Position numbers and translations under genes: made by a program | NCBI RefSeq assembly: GCF_000411135.1 | Contig: NZ_KE150262.1 | Location: forward strand, 176,419-240,418 | DNA from: Actinotignum schaalii FB123-CNA-2 | Lineage (GTDB): Bacteria; Actinomycetota; Actinomycetes; Actinomycetales; Actinomycetaceae | Length of the DNA stretch: 64,000 nucleotides | Reading direction: 5' to 3' | Notes under the pieces: model-generated | What the model was told of the DNA's origin: nothing | Database searches by the model: none | Seen by the model: the letters and a program-made list of their open reading frames with translations, nothing else | Shown: positions 29,408 through 37,527 of the stretch, in pieces | Numbering within the stretch: position 1 is the stretch's first letter | Layout of the letters: the number at the start of each line of letters is the position of its first letter

Positions 29408-30896
29408 CTACGATTCGGAGTGCGGTGGCCGGATAAGCGGCCAGGGATCCAGGGTTTCCAGGGCGGCCACGATGGCGAGCAGGAGTTGTTCTTCCCCGAA
29501 GCGGGTTGCGCCCACGTGTACCCCGAAAGGCAGCAGAGTGCCGCCCACTTCCGCGCGGTGGATCGGGATGGATACCGCGGCGGGCCCAAACATATTCCAG
29601 GAGCTGGTCCACGGGCTCACGATGCACTGGCGGCGGAAATCCTCGGCCGGATCATCCGGGCAGCACACCCAGGTAGGATCGGCCGGCGGGGTGCCGAGCG
29701 CCGGGCTGAGGATCACGTCGAAACCCGCGAACGCCTCCCCCATGCGCCGCGCAATCGCGTACATCCCCTGCAAGCCGGCCATGAGCTGCGGCGCAGATGC
29801 TTCCCGCCCGCGAGCGCGCAGCCACTGGCTCATCGGGGTGAGGAGGGACTCACTTTCGGGCGGGAGTGGAATGGCGGCAGCACCCGCCTGCCAGATCGGC
29901 ATAAAGGACTGCCAGGCTTCGGGGCCGAAGGGCCGCGCGATGCCTTCCACGCGCGCGCCCATGGCACCGAAATCTTCTGCTGCCCGCGCCACGGCCTCCA
30001 GGCAGGCGGGGTGAATCTCAGTATCAACATTGAGCGGTTCGGTGAGCACCCCGACCCGCAGATCGGCCAGGGCGAGGGCGCGGCTGCGTGATTGCGGCCC
30101 GCACCCAAATTCCGCGTCCAGAGTGGCCAGGTAGTCTCCCGAGCCCGGGTAGGGACTCCAATCCCCGGGCCGGCGCCGGGCGATAACATCCAATCCGGCC
30201 GCGAGATCCCGGGCGGTGCGTGCCAGTACTCCGGCGGTAGCCAGCCCGCTATCGGAGAAGAAAGAGGAAGCGGGGCCGGGCGAGACCAGCCCGCGGCTGG
30301 GTTTGATGCCGAGTACCCCGCAGTGGGCAGCGGGAATGCGGACCGAGCCGCCGCCGTCGTTCCCGTGCGCAATGGGGACCACGCCGGCCGCAACCGCCGC
30401 GGCCGCTCCCCCCGGAGGATCCACCGGCGCTGCGTGTAAGGTCCCACGGGGTGCGGGCAGGGGCGAGGCCAGCCGGTTCGGTGTAGCCGACGAAGCCGAA
30501 TTCCGGGGTGGTGGTTTTCCCGATGGTCACGGTGCCGGCGTCCAGGATCGACTGGGCTACCCCGCCGGTGGTGGTGGCGATATTTCCGCGCATGGCCCGC
30601 GAGCCGTATTCGGTGGGCAGGCCGGCTACGTCGTCAAGGTCTTTGATGGGGAAGGGTACCCCGGTGAGCGGGCCGCCTTTGCCCTCCTTGAGTTGCGCGG
30701 TGGCGGCGCGGGCCTGGCGCAGCGAAAATTCTTCCGCGATGTGAGTAAATGCGCCCACCGCGGCGCCGCGGCTGCGGGCGCGCTCCAGTACCCGTTCGGT
30801 ATGCGCAACGGGGTCTAGGCGGCCGGTGCGCATGAGCCGCGCCAGCTGCACGGCAGAAAGATCCAGGGGGTCCACGCTGTCCTCAAGAAATGCCAT
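29408..30896 (-). pseudogene. Amidase-signature enzyme interrupted by one frameshift
   Basis: Two frames together make one complete amidase of about 495 residues. The N-terminal part carries the catalytic Lys (GVPFPIKDLDD) and the Gly/Ser segment [10 protein letters not shown]. The C-terminal part continues with [26 protein letters not shown], which holds the nucleophile Ser. The break falls exactly in the signature, in a run of six C at 30408-30413 (six G on the coding strand). With five bases the reading frame is restored and matches the family. It could be real inactivation, slipped-strand variation or a sequencing error. The ATG at 30896 (or a GTG just before it) is the likely start. The amide substrate is unknown. 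Confidence 0.85.
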
Positions 30897-30960
30897 GCTC
30901 ACAGTGTACGTGAGATAGGGCACGTTTGCCGCCGCGAGCGGGTTATTCGGTTGCCGTGGT

Positions 30961-31680
30961 TTATTCGGTTTCCGTGCGGGCTCGTGCGGCCCAACGGCCG
31001 TGTTTCGCCCGCTCCACGGCTTCTGCACGCGCCGCGGCAGTGGGGATGGCTAGGTTTTCCATGAGCTCGGCTATCTGCGTGGATGCGCTCTTGTCACGAC
31101 GCCGCCGCAAGTTGGCCGCGGTGGCAGCAATTTCCTCCGCGGATAAGTTCTGGGAGAGCTTGGCCTTGCCAATAATCTCCGTAACTTTAACATCCACGCC
31201 CACGATGGCGCGCAGCATGCGCCGCAGCTGGTCCGGCCGCGCGTGGGTATCCGGACGCCAGGTACCTCCGTGGTGAGCAATTTCGTGGGCGTCAACCAGT
31301 TCGCGCAGGGTGGGGATGAGCCAGGCGGGATCCTCGTGGATAGTGAGTTCGCCGCGTAGGTGCACGGTGAGGTAATTCCAGGTGGGAACCCGAGCCAGCG
31401 GCGCATCGTCCGGGCCGGGTGGCATATCGGAGGGCGATATATAGGTATTCGGGCCGGTCACCACCATGAGGCAAGGTCCGGTATCGGCTGCCTGGGGATT
31501 AATACGTGCCATATGGCTGTGGAGGTGAAGGGTGCCGGCGTCGTCGTAAAAAATATTAAAAGGAAGGAGTGTGGCATCCAGGCCGCGCGGGCCGGCCGTT
31601 ATTAATTCTCCCACCCCGATTTGGGCAGCTAGTTCCACCGCACGTTCCGGTTCCAACGCAAAACGACTCGCCACGTACAT
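30961..31680 (-). CDS. PaiB-like FMN-binding negative transcriptional regulator family protein
   Basis: A 239-residue protein with the PaiB hallmarks: opening YVASRFAL, HLHSHMARINPQ, VPTWNYLTVHLRGEL and IVGVDVKVTEIIGKAKLSQN. The family has a split-barrel flavin-binding fold. Bacillus PaiB was described as a repressor of sporulation and protease genes, but most homologs are uncharacterised. The gene lies about 64 bp upstream of the amidase start on the same strand, so the two may be co-transcribed. Confidence 0.88.
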   Translation of the reverse strand: MYVASRFALEPERAVELAAQIGVGELITAGPRGLDATLLPFNIFYDDAGTLHLHSHMARINPQAADTGPCLMVVTGPNTYISPSDMPPGPDDAPLARVPTWNYLTVHLRGELTIHEDPAWLIPTLRELVDAHEIAHHGGTWRPDTHARPDQLRRMLRAIVGVDVKVTEIIGKAKLSQNLSAEEIAATAANLRRRRDKSASTQIAELMENLAIPTAAARAEAVERAKHGRWAARARTETE

Positions 31681-31703
31681 GACAGCCAGTGTAATGCGCG
31701 CGG

Positions 31704-32792
31704 CTACGGCGTGCGCATGACCTCCACCGGGTCACGGTAGGCAGCGAAAATCGCCGGGGGAATGCAGGCGAGCAGCGCCACGAGCACCGCGAGCACCCCC
31801 ACCGCCACCGAAAAATCGAGGGCGACCGGATTGCCACTCAGCCGGCAATAAGCCCAGGCCGCGGCTATTCCCAGCGCGGTGCCGCCCACAGCCGGGTAGG
31901 CGATACGCGCGATCACCAGGGCCACCAGCCCGCCGCGGGTGATGCCGAGGGTGCGGCGCCGGCCCAGGTCGCGGCGGCGGATCAGCACATCGGCCAGCAC
32001 CACCGCGGCGATGAAGAGCGCCCCCACCCCGAGAATGAGGATGAGGAGGGCGCGGCCCATGCCCGCGACCTGCCCGGTCACGGCCACGCCCTGTTTCGCT
32101 TGGCTGACGGAACTGCGGATAATGAGTTTGGTGGGGTCGAAATCACCGATGGCCGCGAGTGCAACATCGGTAACCGCGCCAATATTTTCGACGTCGTTGG
32201 CCAGCGCGGTCACCCGCACGTAGGCGCCCGAGCCGCCCCCGGCCAGAAGGTAATTATCGAGGTCCTCAAATCCGCCGCCGGGTGTGAAGGAGCCGACCAC
32301 GGCCCATTGCCGCCCGCCGCGCGATTCCACGTAGCCGCTGGGGAAGGCCAGGCGCAGCTGCGGCAGCATGGCCTCGGGCACGATCGCTTCCCCCGGACCG
32401 GGATAACGCCCAGCAGTTAATGTAATTATTTTGGAGATGTCTCCGCCGGTTTCCACCAGGGCAAACAGTTGGGAGGCCGGGCCGAGCGGCCCATTGACCA
32501 CGTCTACCGTGCTTCGGTATCCCACCGCCCCGGCCACCCCGGAGGTGCCGTGCAGGGTTTCCAAGAATGCTTCGGGGAGCAGCCCGGCATTATTCTGATC
32601 GACAAGGGTGAGCTGGCGGGCTTGCGGGCCGGTGAGCTGGCGGTGCAGCTCGGCTTCGGTGGCGGCCTGGCGGCCCACCGTCACCAGCGATGCCGCGCAC
32701 ATCACCCCGAGCACCAGTGCCACCAGGATGGTGGTGACCAGGGCCCCGCGCGCATTTTTCGCGCCTTCGCGTAGCAGAACAGAGAATTTCAT
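31704..32792 (-). CDS. ABC transporter permease with FtsX domain
   Basis: A 362-residue permease with one N-terminal membrane segment (about 15-37), an extracytoplasmic domain of about 180 residues and three C-terminal segments (about 238-265, 285-310 and 325-350). It ends with AAYRDPVEVMRTP, typical of MacB/FtsX-type permeases. It is the last gene of the adaptor-ATPase-permease operon and overlaps the ATPase stop by 4 bp. In such systems the permease works mechanically on a substrate in the cell envelope rather than pumping across the membrane. The substrate is unknown. Confidence 0.88.
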   Translation of the reverse strand: MKFSVLLREGAKNARGALVTTILVALVLGVMCAASLVTVGRQAATEAELHRQLTGPQARQLTLVDQNNAGLLPEAFLETLHGTSGVAGAVGYRSTVDVVNGPLGPASQLFALVETGGDISKIITLTAGRYPGPGEAIVPEAMLPQLRLAFPSGYVESRGGRQWAVVGSFTPGGGFEDLDNYLLAGGGSGAYVRVTALANDVENIGAVTDVALAAIGDFDPTKLIIRSSVSQAKQGVAVTGQVAGMGRALLILILGVGALFIAAVVLADVLIRRRDLGRRRTLGITRGGLVALVIARIAYPAVGGTALGIAAAWAYCRLSGNPVALDFSVAVGVLAVLVALLACIPPAIFAAYRDPVEVMRTP

Positions 32793-33436
32793 AGCCGCAC
32801 CACCTCATCTGCTGCGTTGACCACCGTGGGATCGTGGGTGGCAATAATGACACTGCATCCGGATTCCGCGGCTTCGCGCAGGGCGCCGAGCACAAGGTTG
32901 GCATTATCCGGGTCGAGGTTTCCGGTTGGTTCGTCGGCCAGGATAAAGGTGGGGGAATTGACGAGGGCGCGGCAGACCGCCACGCGCTGGGCCTGCCCGC
33001 CGGATATTTGCCCGGGCCGGTGGTCGGCGCGGTGCTCCAGGCCCAGGCCGGCCAGGAGTTCGCGGGCGCGGGTGCGGGTGGCTGCCAGCGAATGGCCCGC
33101 GTAAAGCCCGGGTTCCATCACGGAATCGAGCACGGGGCGGGTGGGGTCAAGTTCGGAATCTTGGAAAACGAAGCCGATGCGGCGGGCGCGCAGGCGCGAG
33201 CGTTCCCGGTCGGTGAGCTCGCTGGCGGCGGCGCCGTCGATAAGGACCTGCCCGGAGCTGGGCGTGAGGGTGAGCCCGAGGAGGTAGAGCAGGGTGGATT
33301 TGCCGCGCCCCGAGGCCCCGGTAACCGCGGTAATGGCGGCGGGGGCGAAAACGTGGGTGAGGCCGTCGAAGAGTTCTTCGGCGCCTTTCCGGTAGCGGAA
33401 GCGCAGCTCACGGGTGGCGATACCGGGCGCGTCCAT
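32789..33436 (-). CDS. ABC transporter ATP-binding protein, MacB/LolD type
   Basis: A 215-residue ATPase with Walker A GASGRGKST, Q-loop FVFQDSE, signature ISGGQAQRVAV, Walker B FILADEPTGNLD and switch His in ATHDP. It belongs to the group that pairs with FtsX-domain permeases. The gene abuts the adaptor gene and overlaps the permease gene, so the three form one transporter. Confidence 0.93.
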   Translation of the reverse strand: MDAPGIATRELRFRYRKGAEELFDGLTHVFAPAAITAVTGASGRGKSTLLYLLGLTLTPSSGQVLIDGAAASELTDRERSRLRARRIGFVFQDSELDPTRPVLDSVMEPGLYAGHSLAATRTRARELLAGLGLEHRADHRPGQISGGQAQRVAVCRALVNSPTFILADEPTGNLDPDNANLVLGALREAAESGCSVIIATHDPTVVNAADEVVRL

Positions 33437-34581
33437 TACTTCGTGCTTTCCGGACTCGGGGTGGCTTCGGTTTCTGCATCTGCGCTGGGGTCGGTATCAG
33501 CGCCGGACCCACCGGGCGCGCCGGCCTTCTTCGCGTCGGCCAGCGCATACACGCTTTCCCCGGCCCGCACGCCCTCGACTACCGCCAGACCGCCGGCCAC
33601 GGTCTGAACCGTGACGGTGCGCGGCGCCGCCTCCCCCACGACCCTCACGCTCACGGTCCCATCCGGCATCGTAGAAAGCGCAGAGACCGGCACGGTAGGC
33701 CCGGTCACCGCGGGCACGATCTCAATATCGGTAAGGAGATAGGCTTTTTGGCTGGCCGGCAATTCCCCGCACCGAGTGCCGCACAGCAGCCCGCCGTCTT
33801 CCGCGGTAACAGGGACCTTGACCTGGCCCCCTTCTGTTTCCTCCGGCTCACCGGTAATACCGATGAGGGGCTGTTCACCCAGCTTGACGCGAATACCCAT
33901 TCCCGGCTGAATCATGGCCTGCTGTTCGCGCGTGATTTCCATATAAAAACTGGGTGTTCCAGACACCGAGTTAATAATATTTTCACTTCCGTTCAGGGCC
34001 GCACCGGGCCAGGCAATACTGCGGTCCAGGGTGAGCGCAGCTGGTAGTTGCGGCACTGCCACAAGTTCTCCCAGGCCGACGACGCCGCTCTGTTCCTGCC
34101 CGCGCGCTTTTTGCCACGCTTTCGTTGCCGCGGTGGTGGCGGGGCCAAATTTCCCATCTGCCACGGTTCGCGAATAACCGAGGGTGGCAAGGAGCCGCTG
34201 GTATTGGGAGACGTCCTCACCTTCGGTTCCTTCGGCGAGGGGCCGCCAGAAGGGGGTGGAACCTTCTGCCGCGATTACCTCGGTGTTTCCAACGGTGTAG
34301 AGGGTGTCGCCGGCGTGGAATTCTCCGTCTGCGGCAACGGAGGTGATGGTGCCGTTGAGCTGGTTCACGGCAACTGGTTGTGCCGCGCGTTCTACCGTGG
34401 TGGAGAGTGTGAGGGTGCGACCAATATTTTGCTCAGTTACGGTGACGGTCATTGTCTCCGCTCCCGTTTGGGTGATCCGCTCCGGGGGTTTCAGGGTGGT
34501 GCGGCCCGCCCAGAATGCCAGTGCCGCCACGAGGAGGAGCGCTATCACGCCTACGAGGATCTGAGTAATTTTCTTATTCAT
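33436..34581 (-). CDS. ABC-exporter adaptor protein with peptidoglycan-binding domain
   Basis: A membrane-fusion (HlyD-like) protein anchored by residues 7-25, with a lipoyl-like hairpin (VNQLNGTITSVAADGEFHAGDTLYT). It carries an inserted PG-binding-1 domain at about 115-165 (AEGTEGEDVSQYQRLLATLGY and DGKFGPATTAATKAWQ), which would fix the exporter to the cell wall. The C-terminal tail is Ser/Thr/Glu-rich. Adaptor, ATPase and permease are contiguous. The first lipoprotein gene lies 58 bp upstream on the same strand, so they may share a transcript. Confidence 0.88.
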   Translation of the reverse strand: MNKKITQILVGVIALLLVAALAFWAGRTTLKPPERITQTGAETMTVTVTEQNIGRTLTLSTTVERAAQPVAVNQLNGTITSVAADGEFHAGDTLYTVGNTEVIAAEGSTPFWRPLAEGTEGEDVSQYQRLLATLGYSRTVADGKFGPATTAATKAWQKARGQEQSGVVGLGELVAVPQLPAALTLDRSIAWPGAALNGSENIINSVSGTPSFYMEITREQQAMIQPGMGIRVKLGEQPLIGITGEPEETEGGQVKVPVTAEDGGLLCGTRCGELPASQKAYLLTDIEIVPAVTGPTVPVSALSTMPDGTVSVRVVGEAAPRTVTVQTVAGGLAVVEGVRAGESVYALADAKKAGAPGGSGADTDPSADAETEATPSPESTK

Positions 34582-34639
34582 GGCGGCACGCCTTTCGTGG
34601 TAGCCACGCGCTTACACGTGAATGGTAAATATCATGGGG

Positions 34640-35365
34640 TTATTTTATGCCATAGAATTCTGTGGCGGGAGGAGTCTCCGGGCAGACTTTCCATACCTCT
34701 ACCGGGATTCGGAATCCGAGAGAACCGCCGTTATCCGGCCACCAGCGATGCTCCGGATCGGTATGGAACTTAGCAACATAGGTTTCCCGAGCGGGACGTT
34801 TGGAGATATCAACCTTATAACCATGCGCGGCGAGGCACGGAATATAGTATTCATCCCAGTAGTCCCAGACCACCCGCAATTGATCTTCCGACCAGTCAGT
34901 AAGAAATTCCGGATTGAGGAAATACATCGCATTGCATTCGTAACTAGCTAACTTATATGCCTGCTCTTGCGATTCTGGAATACTCCCATTGGAAGCGATC
35001 CCACCTTTGGGATTGACGTGGAATCCAAAACCCTTGCCGGTCAAACACTCAGCCATTTTGATATCCGACTGTTCCGATGACTCTTGCCATTCAACCAAGG
35101 GAACATCGGGAGGATCGTCAATTCCCAAGAACTCTGCATCACGTTTCAACCATCGCTCTCGGAAGGCAAACTTCTCCTCCTCGGTGGTGTAGCGGGGCGA
35201 GATTTTGATCTTCGCTTTCCAACTAATCGGATCCCATTCGGATGCTGGAGCTACAGCGGTGCCGTGACTGGTTACGCCGGCACTTCCAGAATCGGAACCA
35301 TCCGCGGCGCAACCGCCCACCACTATGAGTAGCGAGCTAAAAACAGGTAGAACTCTATGCTTCAT
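34640..35365 (-). CDS. Predicted lipoprotein, paralog 1 of a three-gene family
   Basis: A signal peptide ends in a lipobox (IVVGGC, lipid-attached Cys at residue 19). The mature domain of about 220 residues is conserved with the next two genes: WDP.SWK.KI, PPDVPLVEWQES, PEFLTDWSEDQLR, a WDYWDEYYIPCLAAHGY block and a C-terminal PETPP.TEFYG. Four Cys shared by the paralogs (AEC, YEC, IPC, VCP) could form two disulfides. I do not recognise a named family, but similar YxxC...PCLxxHGY lipoproteins occur widely in actinobacteria. Base composition is AT-richer than in neighbouring genes. Confidence 0.82.
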   Translation of the reverse strand: MKHRVLPVFSSLLIVVGGCAADGSDSGSAGVTSHGTAVAPASEWDPISWKAKIKISPRYTTEEEKFAFRERWLKRDAEFLGIDDPPDVPLVEWQESSEQSDIKMAECLTGKGFGFHVNPKGGIASNGSIPESQEQAYKLASYECNAMYFLNPEFLTDWSEDQLRVVWDYWDEYYIPCLAAHGYKVDISKRPARETYVAKFHTDPEHRWWPDNGGSLGFRIPVEVWKVCPETPPATEFYGIK

Positions 35366-35388
35366 GCAACACCCCTATCGCCAGCAGA

Positions 35389-36114
35389 TCAGTCAATCCC
35401 ATAAAACTCTGTCATCGGCGGCGTTTCCGGACACACCTTCATAACTTCCGGCGTGATTCGGAAAGAAAGCTCACCCTTATTATCCGGCCACCAGCGATGC
35501 TCAGCATCAGAGTAAAACGTCGTCGCGTAAGCTTCCCGCCCCGGACGCTCGGAAGTATCAACGGTAAAGCCATGCGCCGCCAGGCAGGGGATATAGTATT
35601 CATCCCAGTAATCCCACTACATCCGCAACTGATACTCTGTCAAATTCGCAAGAAACTCTGGGTTAAGGAAGTACATCGATTTACATTCATAGGCTGCCAT
35701 ACCTAAAGCCTCCTGCTGCGATTCAGGGATCGGAGGATCAAACAGAATTCCCCCCTGCGGGGGAACCTCAGCGGAAAACCCTCTACTCCGCAAACACTCC
35801 GCATTCTTTTCATTGTCCGCGCGCGGAGAATCCATCCACTCAACTAAAGCAATATCAGGTGGGTTCATAACTCCGATCGTCTCGGCATTACGCTCCAGCC
35901 AGCGTTTCCGGAAAGCTAGCTTATCTTCCTCACTTGTAAACTTAGGAGAAATCTCTATATCAGACTTCCAAGAATTCGGATTCCATTCGGATGCAGCGGA
36001 CGCTGCCAATTCACTGTCAGCATTGCCAGCAGTTCCGGAATCAGAACCGCCAGCAGCGCAGCCAGTCAGTACTGTAAGTACGAGTCCGAGAGCAGATCCG
36101 ATCTTGTGTTTCAC
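35389..36114 (-). pseudogene. Lipoprotein paralog 2 with an internal stop codon
   Basis: A full-length homolog of the flanking lipoproteins, with lipobox LTVLTGC. A TAG interrupts it after TEYQLRM, where the paralogs have Val-Val-Trp or Val-Ile-Trp. After the stop the same frame continues through WDYWDEYYIPCLAAHGFTV to FYGID and a normal stop. A single TGG-to-TAG change explains it. Because this is a substitution and not a homopolymer indel, it looks like genuine inactivation. Only about 165 residues would be made. Confidence 0.82.
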
Positions 36115-36123
36115 AACCGCGCC

Positions 36124-36849
36124 TCATTCCAATCCATAAAATTGGGAAGCTGGAGGAGTTTTCGGACAAGTTTTCCATACCTCAGGAGGAATCTGAGTCA
36201 GGAGAGCTCCATCATTGCTGGGGAACCATCGGTTTGCAGCATCGGTGTGAAATGTTGCCACAAACGTTTCCCGGGCAGGCCGCTTAGACGTATCAACGGT
36301 AAACCCGTGTGCCGCCAAGCAGGGAATATAGTATTCGTCCCAGTAATCCCATATCACTCGCAATTGATCTTCCGACCAGTCAGTAAGAAATTCCGGATTA
36401 GGAAAATACATCGCTTGGCACTCGTACGCAGCAACTTTGTACGCCTCATATTGAGACTCTGGAATAGCTGGGTTAAAAATAACTCCACCCTGCGGTATCG
36501 CATGAGCGCTAAAACCTCTTTCCCTGAAGCACTCAGCATTCTTATGATCCATCAATTCCAGAGATTCTTGCCATTCCACAAGCGGAACATCCGGCGGAGT
36601 CTCCAATTCCAAAAACTCCGCATCACGTTTCAACCATTGGGCACGGAAAGCGAGTTTCTCCTCTTCCGTCTTGTAACGCGGCGAAATCTTTATCTTCGCC
36701 TTCCAACTATTTGGATCCCATTCGGATGCTGAAGCCGCAGCCGCCTGATTTCCAGATTCTCCCACGCTTCCGGAACCGGAACTACTAGTTCCACAGCCCC
36801 CCGCCACCATAAGAGCGACGAACAAAACGGCCAACTTTTTACACTTCAT
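36124..36849 (-). CDS. Predicted lipoprotein, paralog 3 of the family
   Basis: ATG 36849 gives a standard lipoprotein signal (MKCKKLAVLFVALMVAGGC) with the lipidated Cys at about residue 19, then a Ser/Gly-rich spacer and the shared domain. It is closest to paralog 1: SPRYKTEEEKLAFR, PPDVPLVEWQESLE and SKRPARETFVATFHTD. The gene follows the small secreted protein gene after a stem-loop and precedes the stop-interrupted paralog by about 10 bp, so the three probably form one transcript. The function is unknown. Surface-bound binding or immunity-type roles fit the context but are guesses. Confidence 0.83.
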   Translation of the reverse strand: MKCKKLAVLFVALMVAGGCGTSSSGSGSVGESGNQAAAASASEWDPNSWKAKIKISPRYKTEEEKLAFRAQWLKRDAEFLELETPPDVPLVEWQESLELMDHKNAECFRERGFSAHAIPQGGVIFNPAIPESQYEAYKVAAYECQAMYFPNPEFLTDWSEDQLRVIWDYWDEYYIPCLAAHGFTVDTSKRPARETFVATFHTDAANRWFPSNDGALLTQIPPEVWKTCPKTPPASQFYGLE

Positions 36850-36875
36850 AAGCCACCACATTTCGTGATACACGT

Positions 36876-36907
36876 GGTGGCGAGGAAGACAGCGCTTCCC
36901 CGCCACC
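36876..36907. terminator. Stem-loop between the small secreted protein gene and the lipoprotein genes
   Basis: A 13-bp stem with one mismatch (36876-36888 with 36895-36907) and a 6-nt loop, located in the 79-bp gap. There is no T tract on the minus strand. It could be an attenuator or an RNA-stabilising structure that makes the first gene more abundant than those downstream. Confidence 0.55.
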
Positions 36908-36927
36908 GCACGCGTATGAGATATGGT

Positions 36928-37245
36928 TTACCAGTCTATTGGAGTGCAGGTAGCATGGGTAGGCGCACGAAGAAGCTCCGGTGCCGCAGCACTCCAATTA
37001 CCATTGAAGTGATTAGAAACAACGCTCACTTCAAACCGACCCGCCGCATTGTAAAGCACGTCGCTTCGGACTTTTACCACCATGTATTCCGCGGTTTGCT
37101 GCTTTGCATACACACCAACATGGGCTTGATTAAAGTTGCACTTCTTGTAGCCACCCACCTGGATAGCACTGGCTGATGGCATAAACGCCACGATTGATAG
37201 CATTGTTGCCGCGAATGCGGCACCTACTTTTCGGATAGTCTTCAT
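36928..37245 (-). CDS. Small secreted protein of unknown function
   Basis: ATG 37245 follows a strong AGGAGG site and encodes 105 residues. There is a clear signal peptide (KVGAAFAATMLSIVAFMPSASA) and a mature part of about 78 residues. The mature part has two Cys (KKCNF near its start, HATCTPIDW at its end) that could form one disulfide, and alternating residues that suggest beta structure. No family is recognised; it lacks the tryptophan/glycine pattern of lactococcin-972-type bacteriocins. It heads the minus-strand cassette of lipoproteins and exporter genes. Confidence 0.8.
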   Translation of the reverse strand: MKTIRKVGAAFAATMLSIVAFMPSASAIQVGGYKKCNFNQAHVGVYAKQQTAEYMVVKVRSDVLYNAAGRFEVSVVSNHFNGNWSAAAPELLRAPTHATCTPIDW

Positions 37246-37473
37246 GATCTGCCTCCTGTTCGCCGTTGAACGGTTGGGACTTATGACCCCTGACGACGCT
37301 CGGATAAGCGCCGTTAAGGCTACGCTAAAGGACATCTTAACCATCTGTCAATACCTTGGCGCCACTTAATTTCGGCAACCACATCGCGTGCACCGGCATC
37401 GCAGAAAACGGCGCATCTGTCGCAATATCTCACTCAATGGCGTTGCCGCTACCACACTTCACGTAAACAGAAC

Positions 37474-37506
37474 GTCCGGGGTGTGCCGCATCGGCGCACC
37501 CCGGAC
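37474..37506 (-). terminator. Terminator downstream of clpB
   Basis: A 10-bp perfect outer stem (GTCCGGGGTG with CACCCCGGAC) is extended inward by TGCCG/CGGC(G). It is followed on the minus strand by a modestly T-rich stretch and lies just beyond the clpB stop. Confidence 0.8.
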
Positions 37507-37527
37507 ATAGATAGGGCCATTTAGTTA

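Noticed and set aside
36928-37245. The small secreted protein as a lactococcin-972-type bacteriocin
   Set aside because: Size and context fit, but the conserved Trp/Gly/Tyr pattern of that family is not visible, so no family name is given.
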